A stretch of DNA of 64,000 nt from the NCBI GenBank assembly GCA_964036295.1, contig OZ038464.1, positions 18,088,443-18,152,442 on the forward strand. The letters run 5' to 3'. Shown here one piece after another: positions 25,114-37,900 of the stretch. The position numbers were made by a program, and so were the translations under genes. Source of the stretch: Plumapathes pennacea (lineage: Eukaryota > Cnidaria > Anthozoa > Antipatharia > Myriopathidae). Positions within the stretch are counted from its first letter, which is position 1; every line of letters starts with the position of its first letter. Under the pieces are notes generated by a model that saw only the letters and a list, made by a program, of their open reading frames with translations, was not told the origin of the DNA and made no database searches.

Positions 25114-25498
25114 AAGCGTTAATCTAGGCTTAACTTTTTTCATTAAAATCGTTTACTTGCGGTCTTGTAAAATTTCCATGTATATTTGCGTTGGCTCGGG
25201 CGCCTGTGTCGAAATTTATTTTGAAATGGCAAGACAGTTGACCTTTTCTGTATACCGATAACCTCAGCATCACATTCCTCCATCATTCAACATCTGAATT
25301 CTTATATTTACAACGGTATATCCTGAACTCTACAGATTCACACGTATAATGGCAAATGACGGAACAATTTTTATTTCACAGAGAGATCCCATAAGAGCGT
25401 CCGACACGGACGGCGGTTGATTGACAACTGAAGGCGAGAAACCTTAGGCACCTCTCCTTTTATACCGCGTCTTCGTCTTCGTCTGCATTATTCAGTTA

Positions 25499-25881
25499 GG
25501 CCCCGTCCACACTACGCCGGATAAATTTGAAAACGCAACTTTCACTCTGAAAACGCAAGAAATGTTTTCCGTCCACACTGGAAAACGGATAAAATGTTTC
25601 CGGGCCCAAATGTATTGTTATTGCTCTACAAACGTCCCTGACAATCTTTGAAACCACTTGACGTGACCACGTGAGTCAGAGTTTTCGAAAAGTTTTTCGA
25701 AAAGAGTTTTTCGTCCACACCAAAACGCAAAGCCGGCGTTTTCAAATTTATCCACTTTGAAGAGCGTTTTCGAAAAGTTCCGTTTTCGTGGACAATTTAT
25801 CTGGATTAGTGTGGACGGTAGGCCTAACCGTAAGAATAAAGTTGCGCTTTCAAATTTATCCGGCGTAGTGTTGACGGGGCC
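25499..25881. mobile_element. TIR MITE of the 'ccgtccacac' type
   Basis: It begins ggccccgtccacactacgcc and ends with the complement (ggcgtagtgttgacggggcc); the arms extend over 'ggataaatttgaaaacgcaa'. It contains internal copies of the gtccacac motif and is non-coding. Confidence 0.7.
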
Positions 25882-26146
25882 TCATGACCGCGCAAGAAAT
25901 GGGGCGAGCACAAGAATGTGGTTGAGGGGGGAGGGGTGCGGTCGAAAAGTACATACGTATCGAGCGGATCAGAAACGCTTGAGAGAAGGAAGGAATTTTC
26001 TGATCCAATAAGTCGGTTTGGATGATGAATTTCCGCAATGGTTCGGATGATATCGTTCGTCAAGCTCACGGGAACCAATCGAACTTATTTCGCGGCATTT
26101 TACGTAAGTTTTTGTTTTTGTATTTGCACCGTGGTGCGGTGTTTTG

Positions 26147-27657
26147 TCCCCGAACGAAGTGAGGGAAATACTCACGACACTAATGCAGTAATATTATACC
26201 GCCTACTTGGGGACTCCAAGCCTGTCGCCATCTCGAAATTTAACGTTGTCTGTCAGTTTGTCAGTCAGTCTGTCGTACGACTTTAGGCGCGGTTACCCTG
26301 CTAACCAATAAGAAAGGCCGGATCGATCACGTGTGCCCTGGCCTGTAGTTTTACTCAGCAATGTTGTTTTACTCCGAAATAAGAGAAATTAGATTTGAAC
26401 GAAGCATTTAGATTTGAACGAAGCAACAATATATCGAAGCTGCGTTCACGAAAATGGAAAACTTAAAAACTGAAAAACTTGAAACACAACAGTCTCGCGA
26501 AGCTCGTCTTCAAATGAGAAGGGAACAGGCACGAGCAAGGCGAAATCGTGAAACGAGCGAACAACAACGCATGAATGCCGATCGAAAGCGACATGAACGG
26601 AAACGGGTAACGCAGACAACTCCGCAAAGAGAACAGCACTTGAACGCAAATCGGAAACTTCAGGAGAAAAAGCGGGCCGAAGAGAAGACTCCGCAAGTTA
26701 AGACAACAGCGCATGAATGCCGACCAAAAGCGACATGAACAGAAGCGGGTAACACAGACAACTCCGCAAAGGGAACAGCGCTTGAAAGCAAATCGGGAGC
26801 TTCAGATGCCGTTTTGTGTTAAACTCAGATACTTATTTAGAAAGGACAAGCAACAAAGGTTAGTCAGTGGAAATCGAACAATCACCGTGACAAATATATA
26901 TTTTGTAACTCGATCACTTCAAGAATGTATTAAAATCTGTATGCTGATCATTTTCCCTTGAAGTATTGTTTTACTACGCTTCTGTTGCCAGTTTCGGCTA
27001 CCGTATTTGCTCAGAGCAATCGGAACTTGGAGTCTTGAATGATTTAGTCAGATGTCTTATTTTTCTGTAATCTGACACGCGGTGATTGCAGCGAGAATCG
27101 TTCACAAGCCCTTAGAAGTATTACTGGGTCTGAAGCCCGTGTATAATTTGAAGTAAACTGTTCAAGTTTTGCTTTGATTCTGGGAGAAATTTTGCTGTTT
27201 TGAGTGGGTTCACATACAAAACAATTCGAGCCTATTAAATATGCATGCCTGAGTCTGGTGCATGCGGTAGTAAAAACAAATCGCACAGGAAGCCTATTTA
27301 ATTGTACTGCCTATGAATTCAAAATTGGAAAATCAGTGTTCCTTTCAGTTCCCGTACTACGACGGCCGACCAACTTCAAACTTTGAGTATTAAATTTCGA
27401 GAACGTGCTTGGCAGACTGTATGAATTAATTTGACGTGCCGACCGTGGGAAATACGTACTTCGTCACGCAATCGATTCTTTTTTCAACGCAAAAGTATAA
27501 CACACACCATTCTTTTTCTCCTTCCTTTGCGTGTAGCACTTGAGTTCGAAGAAAAGATTGAGTCAACATTTCGGTAAAACAAAGGCTACTCTTATTGGGA
27601 GTTACCAAAGTAAAAGTCCCATCAATGGCAGAGTGAGGGGGTATATGCGATTATCGT
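26147..27657 (+). mobile_element. Helitron-like non-autonomous element, copy A
   Basis: It begins TCCCCGAACG and ends TATTTCTAG. Copy B (36331-37804) has the same boundaries in opposite orientation. There is no target-site duplication. The 5' TC and 3' CTAG ends fit Helitron termini; no strong subterminal hairpin was seen. Near the left end an Arg/Glu/Gln-rich frame from 26454 resembles the N-terminal region of Helitron Rep-helicase proteins, but no Rep or helicase motifs follow, so the copy is defective. Confidence 0.65.
26454..26738 (+). pseudogene. Arg/Gln-rich coiled-coil ORF fragment of the Helitron-like element
   Basis: The frame starts [13 protein letters not shown] and continues with repeated units around [13 protein letters not shown] and [14 protein letters not shown]. 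Such short charged repeats precede the Rep domain in some Helitron proteins. The frame breaks near 26700 and picks up again one frame over ([12 protein letters not shown] at 26713), so it is frameshifted. The same pieces occur in copy B on the other strand. Confidence 0.5.
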
Positions 27658-28522
27658 ATTTCTAGTTTTATTTTACTTTACGTAAGTTTTTAAGGTCGCC
27701 CACTCCACGAAGTGGAGAGGCAACCTTTATGGGATTGAGTTGTCCCCTATTCACTCTGCGTCCACAATGGAAATCCATATAAAGATGTGTTCTTTTGTGT
27801 TCTATCCAAATTTGGGCATTCCAAATTTGGGCGTGACGAACGGGTTAACTTGTGGAAGGTAGTTTCTTCTGATTTATTTATCATGGTTGTGAAGCATTTG
27901 AAGCTTGTCGTTTGGCCATTGAGCCTGAGTGTTCCTACAGTGGTAGGGCACTCACTGTACTGTGATTACGAAGCATACCGAAATTGAGCGAGAATGTTCG
28001 GTCGAACGAAAATGATGAAACTGCATGGCTATTATGCCGTGATCATGAAATGCAGCCACTGTGCCGCTCTTTTGTAACGAGGGTGCTTCTACAGCTGTAA
28101 CGCATATCAAGGTTGACACAGCGAGGCAATTATGCTCGAAACTCAACACCGTTTGGTTCTGTGGAACATGTACGGATAAACTGGTTTTGGCTTGCGTTCT
28201 CAAGTTTACCGCGGAAATTTCGTGGATTCGATATTTGATGGATACCGCTACGCGATTGCAAATAACTCTGTCGCCGCTAATTATTTAGTCCCCACGAAAC
28301 TTTCTGTGGCGACACGAAATACTTCTGGGAAGATAACAGGCCGAAAACGGAAACCAAAGCTACTATGAGCTTTAGCCGTAAAACAATAGCGATTTTATGC
28401 TTCACATTGTACATGACATTCGTTGCCTAACAAAATGCTTCTGCTTATCATACATTGCCTGCTGAAATGTTTCTTCCATTCGATCATGTAGCTTTTGTTT
28501 GACAATGTTCAATGTGTACTAG

Positions 28523-29175
28523 AAATGAACAATACACCGAAATAGTCCTGAGCATTGAGTTTGCAGTCACAAATGGACTGAACACGCTGTGAACAAAACC
28601 GCAAAATATTGTAAACATGTATCGTGTTTCATTCATTCCTCGCTTTCAGTCCCGCGGGCTTTCAGTTTTATATTTGTTACAGAGCACGAATACTCTAAAG
28701 CCTGAGATAAGAAACGCATTCAGTTAATAAAAGGAATAGATAAGTATTGAAGCGAAGGCTGGATTAATCGTGGCCTCTGATTAGAAATAAATGTTCGAAG
28801 TCAAACTGCCAAAATCGATTGTGCATAAAAAAGTATGTCACGCATTACTCAGCTTTTCTTGCCGGCTGACACTTTTGCTCCTAAGCTCAAAATGCAGAGA
28901 CGCTCAACCTTCAAGAAGCAAGTGTATGAGTGCTGTAGTGATAATTTATAGTTTAGTCAGGTTTAATTGGAGGAAGGTGTCAAAAGCCAAGTTATCTATG
29001 CTGTGAGATATTTTTCTGGTGAGAAACTGAAATCTCTCTTGAGAGTTCCGCTCTTGTCCCTTCTGTCCATTTTAGTATATTCTGGTCTCCACGCAACTCA
29101 CGCCGCAAGCTCACTGGCAACGCCAAATCAACTGGGTCCCTGCAACTTCATCGTTCGAGAAAGCTCGCCATTTCT
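28523..29175 (+). repeat. Duplicate of the 5' region of the MALT1-like gene
   Basis: The same order of sequence as 830-1395, with small indels: 'caccgaaatagtcctgagca', the 'ttatatttgttacagagc' stretch, 'caagaagcaagtgtatgag' and 'agttccgctcttgtccct'. One insertion of roughly 60 bp ('aggaatagataagtattgaa' onward) is present only here. Similarity stops just before the splice acceptor and coding exon of the paracaspase gene, so no death-domain exon was copied. Confidence 0.75.
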
Positions 29176-29529
29176 GGCCGTTGGTACTTTTCCCGGTCGT
29201 CTTTGCACTACAGAGATCTATTTAAACTAGATTACCCTTGACGGGTTCAACTAGCGATCCAGTTCTTAAAATGTCCTCCCACCCTTCGAGTTTCGTGCAC
29301 ATTGGAGGGTCTGGGTACCAGATTGCTCAGATTTTGCGCAAACAAATTTCTCTTACTTTGGTGCAAAAAATTAATCCCTATCAGGCAGTATAACATATAT
29401 GGGCGACCTTACAGCGGCCACGCAGCTTTGATTGTATTTTGTTTTGTTTTATTTTATTATATTTCTGGTCTGCAGTCTGCAGTCTGCAGTCTGCATTTGT
29501 CCGACACCGTTTTAGACAAGCGTGGAAGA

Positions 29530-32127
29530 ATTTTTTACAAAGTGAATTTTAATACTACGTCAAATCCTCTATTCGACACACTAAAACTAAATCTTAACAG
29601 TTTAAAAGTGAGCTCAACAGACGGCTTTTATTTTACTCGAGTGTCGCTTCAACCGGCTTCAACCGTACATCCAGGGTAAATGCGCTTCTCTGCAGGACTC
29701 TTGAGAGGCGATCAGAATGAGAGAACATTGGGTTGGACCTCCTTAAGTGGTAAAAGCAGGCACAGGAGCCAGACGATGCTTGTGCCCTTCGTGATTGCTC
29801 GTCTGGCAGTCACAAGCCGGTCCCCCTGGACGTTTCTTTAGTCGTTTCGTTCTTCCTGTGGAGAAGATTCCGTAGAGAAGATTCTTTCAGTGTTGTGGTA
29901 CCTCACCAGGCTCGTAGTATGCAAGGAAGCTCCAACAAGCGGCAATAGGAAGTCGGTACGCCGAGATATCTTGCTCCAAAGTCGTCTACTAATGTCAATT
30001 TACTGTTTACGTTTTTAGTGCACGAGTCTGAGCAATATTTCAGCTGGTGGTGGGCTCCCCGTAAGAAAAAAATATAGCGATTTTATTAATTTTCATCTGA
30101 GAACGGAGAGGCAAAGGAGTGAATATGCGTATGTGTCCGACTTGCGTAAAGTGCAGTATCCGGCAAACTGTTGTGGCGGTCCGGTTAGCTGAATCCCGGG
30201 GGACGGGGTATAAATAACGAGATACATTACATAACAGATACAATAGTTGAGAAAAACCTAGTCGATTTTGGAGATTTTTGAAGCGGGATCTTACAGTTTT
30301 ATAGGGCAAAGTCCGTCTTAACCCACCGCCATCACTCAACAGCCATTGATCCGCATGCTACCTTTGCGAATCGCGGTGTCCAAATATATCGTAAACCAAA
30401 GAGATGGGGATCGAAAAACGGACTAAACGGAGACACTGCGGTGAAAGCAAACAGGGAAAGAATAGAACAAAATTTCTGGCACAGTTTCTGGGTAGCATCT
30501 CAGTCTCGCTCTGCCTGCCTGCTTGTCTGTCTGTCTGTCTGCCCCATATCCCCTATCCCCTCTGCCCCCTCCCTCCCTCTCTTTTTTCGATTTCTATCTG
30601 GCCAGGTGCCAGGTGGTTACCTGGAGCTGTGAGCCGCTTGGGTGTTCAAGGAATTTCTCACCTTGTGCCAAAATTGCGCGAATTAAAGACGCTATTTACA
30701 CAGCTTCCTTATTTTGTTTACTTGTTTATGCAAGTCAGAGCCTGTAATGGCTGGTGTTTGTTTAGATCCACGTCGTCCTGTCGAAAAAGCTTCCTTAAAA
30801 CGGGGCGTATTGTCTGCTGCTGTTATGACACAGAGGAGTTGAAAGTAACAATCGAAGCAAGTCAACCGATTGGTTCAAGTTGGTGCAAAGCGGGAGATTT
30901 ATAATGGACACTTCAGCTGGAGATCTGTCGCAATATCTTATTTTCATTCATTAACAGAAGAGAGGGTGTACATTATATTTTAAGAGTGAACTCTGAGTGG
31001 TTAGTCTCCTGAATTATTTTGTCATTCTCAGGCCAACTTTCCAAACCCTTGTCGATCCAGATAAAGGAAGAAAACCTCAGCAGGGTTCCTTCTACCGTCC
31101 CGCCTTTCATTGGCCGGTACTGAATGATTGACACGTGTTGACATATTGAACCCAGTGTTGTGCTCGCGACTGGTTGTGCCAGCCTTCAAGCTCTCTGTGT
31201 TCTGTGCAGGTTAGCGTTTCTCTACCGGGGGAAGTTGTCTTGCACTAGACGCATATTTTGGGGCCATTAATAGGCTAACAGATAATATCACAAGGTGAGA
31301 AATGTCTTATACTTGTCGCGCATTATTCCATTTGGGGTTGTTTCCCGTCCATTCCCTTCCTCCGTTCAACACCCACCTCAACGCCATGAGGCGTCAAGGC
31401 TGAAGCCGGCGCAAGGATTAATGCAGGACTCCTGCGCATACGGGTTAAACATTTTGCGTTTTTAAAATAAGGACAAATCTTGATCTTAAAGAGAGAGAAA
31501 AGCCCTTAATTTGTGCATGTTTGTAGGTATTTTGTTCGTGTCCCGGACGTGCCAGGTAGCGACAACACCGCGCTTCGATTCACAAAACCCGCGTTAAAGC
31601 AATAAATTCTATAAGCACCAAGACTGGATGGATAAATATAATTGTTTGCTTAACATAGAGTTTGAAAGACAAGAAGAAACAGTTCCCTGTCTCGAATAAC
31701 GAAATTTTGGCTGATTATCTCCAATATTCTGCTCCGCTTTTTACACGCAGACCCTCCCCCTTCATTTGTGTCGAAAATTTAAATATTCCGGAAAAATACA
31801 TTCTTGATTGTACAGAAAGTCAACAGTGCCTCCTCTTTTAATTTGAATTTCTTTTGCCCCGAGGAAAGGGACTGTCACTAACAGTTACAGTGTGTGTGTG
31901 TTTTTTTATGTAAGTATCTCTTGGAACATTGAGCGCTTGGGTTATACTTTGATCAATAACCAATATTGCTCGTGCTGAATCAAACTGAACCGTGCTTCGC
32001 CGACAATATTGACCAACCTCTCTTGTGCGCATGCATTCCTTCAGGATTACAACGGACATCGCTTCAGATTGAGCCATAAGAATCGAAGCTATTCGGAAGG
32101 GTAGCAACCCCTTTACCCTCTCTCGCC
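29530..32127. other. Region upstream of the MAM gene, no other gene recognised
   Basis: It contains a short (ctgt)n run near 30520-30542 within a pyrimidine-rich tract and several chance open frames. Untranslated exon(s) and the promoter of the MAM gene probably lie in the 3' part; none could be fixed. Confidence 0.4.
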
Positions 32128-32167
32128 ATGAGGGTATCTATCACACTGCTGCTACTCTTCGCTTCAG
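32128..32167 (+). CDS. MAM gene exon 1: start and signal peptide
   Basis: ATG in a good context (cgccATGa) opens [13 protein letters not shown], a classical hydrophobic signal peptide, followed by gtaagtg. The exon ends in phase 1. Cleavage is likely in the AQKPN region at the start of exon 2. Confidence 0.85.
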
Positions 32168-34897
32168 GTAAGTGAGGAACACAAATGTACGGCAAAAATC
32201 AAGCTTTACAACTAAAATGTCGTGTTTATTTACACTATGTTGCTCTTAAAGCACGTGTGATCGCTGACGCCAGCCAGTCCTCTCGCCCCCTGGTACCGGC
32301 AACACCGCAAATTGAATTCGTGTAAAATTATTTTACGCGTTCTGTCTAATTCATTCTGACGTTCAATTAAGCTCTCATACATCTCCTTATGATTTGACCA
32401 AATTTCTGTGCTTCTTGATCAAAGAATGATTATTGAACGCTTCAGCAGCATCCAAATATTTTAAACCAATTTATCACGCGGTCTTTTTTTTTTTTGTCTC
32501 GATCGATCTCTGTAATGGCGTTTTTGTCGGATGTCAGATTGTGTTTCAGAAATAACCGGAAGGCGGTAGAGGCGTACAGAATATTGCCTGTGAGAAACTG
32601 TTTCTGTTTCTGTCATATGGCTGCCTCAGGTTCCGTTCGAGTTTGCGCGGGGTCATAGTGTCAGTGATCGGAAATTGCGTTTTTCTTGTCCGAGGCGCTC
32701 GTGACTGGCACGATAATATGATGAGATTACGGAACGAGTAAATCTCATTTAAGCTGATTTATTTCGATTATTTCTTTTCCACTAGATCCCTTGCAGGATG
32801 ACTAAGATAATTTTGCAAGCAAATCAAACAAAGCTAATACATGATATTGTTTTTGGGCGAATTTTTCCTCGTCTTCCATTTTGTATATCATACATGCAAG
32901 TAGAAATATTCTCGTTTATAGCTTTCTTTTGCGTATTTTCCTTCCCGGCTTTTAAAAAGTACAGGTACTCAATTTAAATCAATTAAATGTGATTCTTCAA
33001 ACAAAAAATAGATAAAAAGCCAACAGTAGCAATTAAAAACATCTCTACAATACGTCATTTTTCAGCGAACATTTTTCGCTTCCTTTTCCTTGCAGTAGTC
33101 GCAGCACAAAAACCAAACTGCGATTTTGAGAAGCCTGGATTGTGCAACTACATCCAAGACAAGAGTGATACATTTGATTGGACCTGGAACCGAGGAAGCA
33201 CGGGAAGTCGAGGGACTGGGCCCCTGACAGACCACGCAACGATTGGGCAGAAGAAAAGTACGTGAGATGATAAAATCTGTTATTGTCGCCTTTTTTGCCT
33301 TGCTTTTTTTTTTCGAGGTCGAAGGTTGAATTGGTAAGTAGCTCTATCTAATGATGTCTTCCTTTCAATATCCTGGAGATTAATGAGGCTGTGATGAAAT
33401 TCAGATGCAAAAATTTTAGAGTGCTGTTGCATATGGCATGGTCTGATGTTGGTCTGCAGTTTAAGGAGATATTTGTGTCTGATCTTTAGCTTTCTTGGGA
33501 AATTCCCTTGCCCAGATTTCTGATCAGATTGTAATAACAACATTTGCATAATGGTGCTGTCTTATGTTAATACTGTTATGATAAGAAAATTATATTTGTA
33601 TTTTTCCTGTTTTGTAAGTGTTTTTTTTTTCATTCTCAAAGCAGCCGAAATATACTTTTAATCTGGAATCAATGAATTAATCTTGTATTGTAATTTGTAT
33701 TATATGCTGCCCAATGTAGGAATTTGCTAAACATTGAGGAATTTAGGAAGTTGTCTTGAAATAGTTTTAGACTTTCTAAAACACAGGACTAAAACGTCTT
33801 CCCAGCTAAAGTTAATAGTTAATATCATCAGCTATTATAATCAGAAAGTGCAGGTAATATTGACATCATGAAGAGAATATATAATTTATTTTAATAATAT
33901 ATTGGCAGTTTTGTTTGATGAATCTTGTGGTTCACTTGACAGTGTTTGCTTTCAGTACCGTTTGACTGTATGTTCTATAGAACTATTGAAAACAAAAGCC
34001 AAACAACTCAAAAAGTTAATTAAAAAATAATTATCTATACATAGCAATTATTTCTCATGGAAGAACTGGGTACAATATCATCAATTTTTATAACCAGGAT
34101 GTGAGAGTAAATATTGATGTCATAATCTTGTTTTGTTTAATTTGCTCTTGCTCTAAATCTTCTGGCAGCTGCGCATGCACTGTTCATTTAACTTACAGAC
34201 TTGTACGTGCATGCCTTTATGTTAATATTATGTGTGTATAAAGTAAAGCCTTTGATCTTTTAATCTCTGAAGGATGACCTTACAAAATAACAATCTACCT
34301 AATTAACAATTTGCAATAAATGTTATTGTACAATCTTTCACAATGCTCTTTTTGGGAAGTGTGTGAGTTCTTTAAAGTCCTTAATATTGGGTTTAATAGT
34401 GAAGGTTTAGAGGGAAGACTATGTCAACGGCTTGTGTCCCCACCCAAGGACGGAGAGTAGTTCAGACAAGACCATAGTCCTTAGATACCCAAGCCAATAA
34501 TATTGAACTCGGACTGCACTGGTAAAAGACCAGTGTGCTAACTGCTTGGCCACCTGAACAAAGGGTTGACAGCTTGGATAGTCTTTTCTGCTTTGTATTT
34601 GTTTATTGTTTTGATGATTAATATCAGAGGTGCTGTATGTGAGCTCAATCCCAAATTTCTTTGCACTTTACAGCATGGACTATAGCTGGCACTGGGAACA
34701 ATGCTGCCTGTGTGTTTCCATTTACCTACAGAGGAAGAAAATACAGCACTTGTACTATTACAGGCCACACTCAGCTATGGTGCTCTACAACAAACAATTA
34801 CCCTACAGATAGGAAATGGGGCAACTGTATTCCCAATGGTATGTACATCTTTATTCATAAACAATTCATCGCCCCTGCAACATTTTTATTATTATGA

Positions 34898-34954
<57 letters not shown>

Positions 34955-37900
34955 GATTATGATTATAATTATCATTCTTTTATTTCTATTTAGACTTATT
35001 GCTCATCTATTATGCCCAATTAGTGTAGTATTCAACACTTTTATAAAGCTACTCATTCATTCAGCAGTCTCCACTTGATGATACCTTTTACCAAGTAGTT
35101 GCAATGCAGATCAAGTAGGAACATTAGCTTGACACACACTCTTTTGTACCCTGAGCAAAAAAGCAAACAAACAAACAAACAAAAGCAAAAAAAAAAAAAG
35201 AATTACATGTGCTCCACTCAAATGTAAGAGTACAATGACTCTTGGCTGCAGATCAAGTAGGAACATTAGCTTGACACACACTCTTTTGTACCCTGAGCAA
35301 AAAAAAAAAAAAACAAACAAACAAACAAAAGCAAAAAAAAAAAAAGAATTACATGCACTCCACTCAAATGTAAGAGTACAATGACTCTTGGCTGCAGATC
35401 ATTTATAAATTATGTTATATAATACTGCATGTCTGTACATATGCACGCTTCTCACACTTCAAATAATTTACAATTACTACGCACTGCTTCACATTTCATG
35501 CTTTAGCTTAAAGGACTTTTTTTGATTGATTATATCTTTTCATTATGCTCTACTTAGCTTAAGATAAATAGCCATTGTTCTTTAAATTAATTTTTCACAG
35601 GAGCATACTACCTTGGGTGCTTCAAGGACAAGTTACAACGTGCCATTCCAAATTTGCTGGCAAGACTTACGGGAAATAATAAACTTGACCGTTGTGGGAA
35701 GCTTGCTACCCAGAAAGGTTTCAGTGCCTTTGCATTTCAGAACCAGGATGAGTGTTGGTCTGGTCCCAAGGCACACATCACATACAATAAATATGGTCCA
35801 CAGAGCACATGTCAAAAAGGACTTGGAGGCCCATGGGGTAATGATGTGTTCTTGAACCCTGGTAAGTTGAGTATATATAAGACATAAAAAGGTGTGTTTA
35901 TTAGAATGTGACTGCCTAATATTACCAGTAGTTACCAACAAAAAAGGCATTATGATTTAAACTCTTTCACTTCCAAGATTATAATGCAGACTCTCTCAAC
36001 CATTCAAGAAGAAATGTATGAGTGATGTTGTAAGAATTAATAGTTCAATCAGCTTTCATTTGCACTATCAAATGCCAATTTCTCCATATCGTATGATTTA
36101 TCTCTGGGGATAGAGACTGAAAGAGGAAATAATATTCCCTATTCAAATGGGGTGTATTAGATATGTGCAGATTACTTTGTCCTTTTTACAGAGGATATGG
36201 CCACTCAACTTTGACAGGGACTTACATGCAGTAGTTAACCCTTAATAATAATAATAATAATAATTTTATTTAGGCAGACGGTCAGCATCACTGTAAGGTG
36301 CTTTTCAGCTGAGCTCTGCATACAATAATACTAGAAATACGATAATTGCATATACCCCCTCACTCTGCCATTGATGGGACTTTTACTTTTGGTAACTCCC
36401 AATAAGAGTAGCCTTTGTTTTACCGAAATGTTGACTCAATCTTTTCTTCGAACTCAAGTGCTACACGCAAAGGAAGGAGAAAAAGAATGGTGTGTGTTAT
36501 ACTTTTGCGTTGAAAAAAGAATCGATTGCGTGACGAAGTACGTATTTCCCACGGTCGGCACGTCAAATTAATTCATACAGTCTGCCAAGCACGTTCTCGA
36601 AATTTAATACTCAAAGTTTGAAGTTGGTCGGCCGTCGTAGTACGGGAAAAAAGGAACACTGATTTTCTAATTTCGAATTCATAGGCAGTACAATTAAATA
36701 GGCTTCCTGTGCGATTTGTTTTTACTACTGCATGCACCAGACTCAGGCATGCATATTTAATAGGCTCGAATTGTTTTGTATTTGAACCCACTCAAAACAG
36801 CAAAATTTCTCCCAGAATCAAAGCAAAACTTGAACAGTTTACTTCAAATTATACACGGGCTTCAGACCCAGTAATACTTCTAAGGGCTTGTGAACGATTT
36901 TTGCTGCAATCGCCACGTGTCAGATTACAGAAAAATAAGACATCTGACTAAATTATTCAAGACTCCAAGTTCCAATTGCTCTGAGCAAATACGGTAGCCG
37001 AAACTGGCGACAGAAGCGTAGTAAAACAATACTTCGAGGGAAAATGATCAGCATACAGATTTTAATACATTCTTGAAGTGATCGAGTTACAAAATATATA
37101 TTTGTCACGGTGATTGTTCGATTTCCACTGACTAACCTTTGTTGCTTGTCCTTTCTAAATAAGTATCTGAGTTTAACACAAAACGGCGTCTGAAGCTCCC
37201 GATTTGCTTTCAAGCACTGTTCCCTTTGCGGAGTTGTCTGTGTTTCCCGCTTCTGTTCATGTCGCTTTTGGTCGGCATTCATGCGCTGTTGTCTTAATTT
37301 GCGGAGTCTTCTCTTCGGCCCGCTTTTTCTCCTGAAGTTTCCGATTTGCGTTCAAGCGCTGTTCTCTTTGCGGAGTTGTCTGCATTACCCGTTTCTGTTC
37401 ATGTCGCTTTCGATCGGCATTCATGCGCTGTTGTTCGCTCGTTTCACGATTTCGCCTTGCTCATGCCTGTTCCCTTCTCATTTGAAGACGAGCTTCGCGA
37501 GACTGTTGTGTTTCAAGTTTTTCAGTTAAGTTTTCCATTTTCGTGAACGCAGCTACAATATATTGTTGCTTCGTTCAAATCTCATCTCTAAGTTATTCCG
37601 AGTAAAACAACAGGGCACACGTGATCGATCCGGCCTTTGTTATTGGTTAGCGGGGTAACCGCGCCTAAAGTCGTACGACAGACTGACTGACTGACTGACA
37701 GACAACGTTAAATTTCGAGATGACGACGGGCTTGGAGTCCCCAAGTAGGCGGTATAATATTGCTGCATTAGTGTCGTGAGTATTTCCCTCACTTCGTTCG
37801 GGGATTAGAAGAAAAAAATGACTAAATTACAAAAACTGACTAAATTACAATAAAAGGCTAACTAAATTACAAATAATTACATTTATAATTGCAATAAATC

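Noticed and set aside
30404-30904. 166-residue open frame
   Set aside because: It contains a (ctgt)n-derived Leu/Cys/Val tract, with no domain and no exon-like boundaries.
34701-35078. Open frame with a long poly-Ile/Met run
   Set aside because: Product of the (ATT)n microsatellite in another frame than the FN2 exon.
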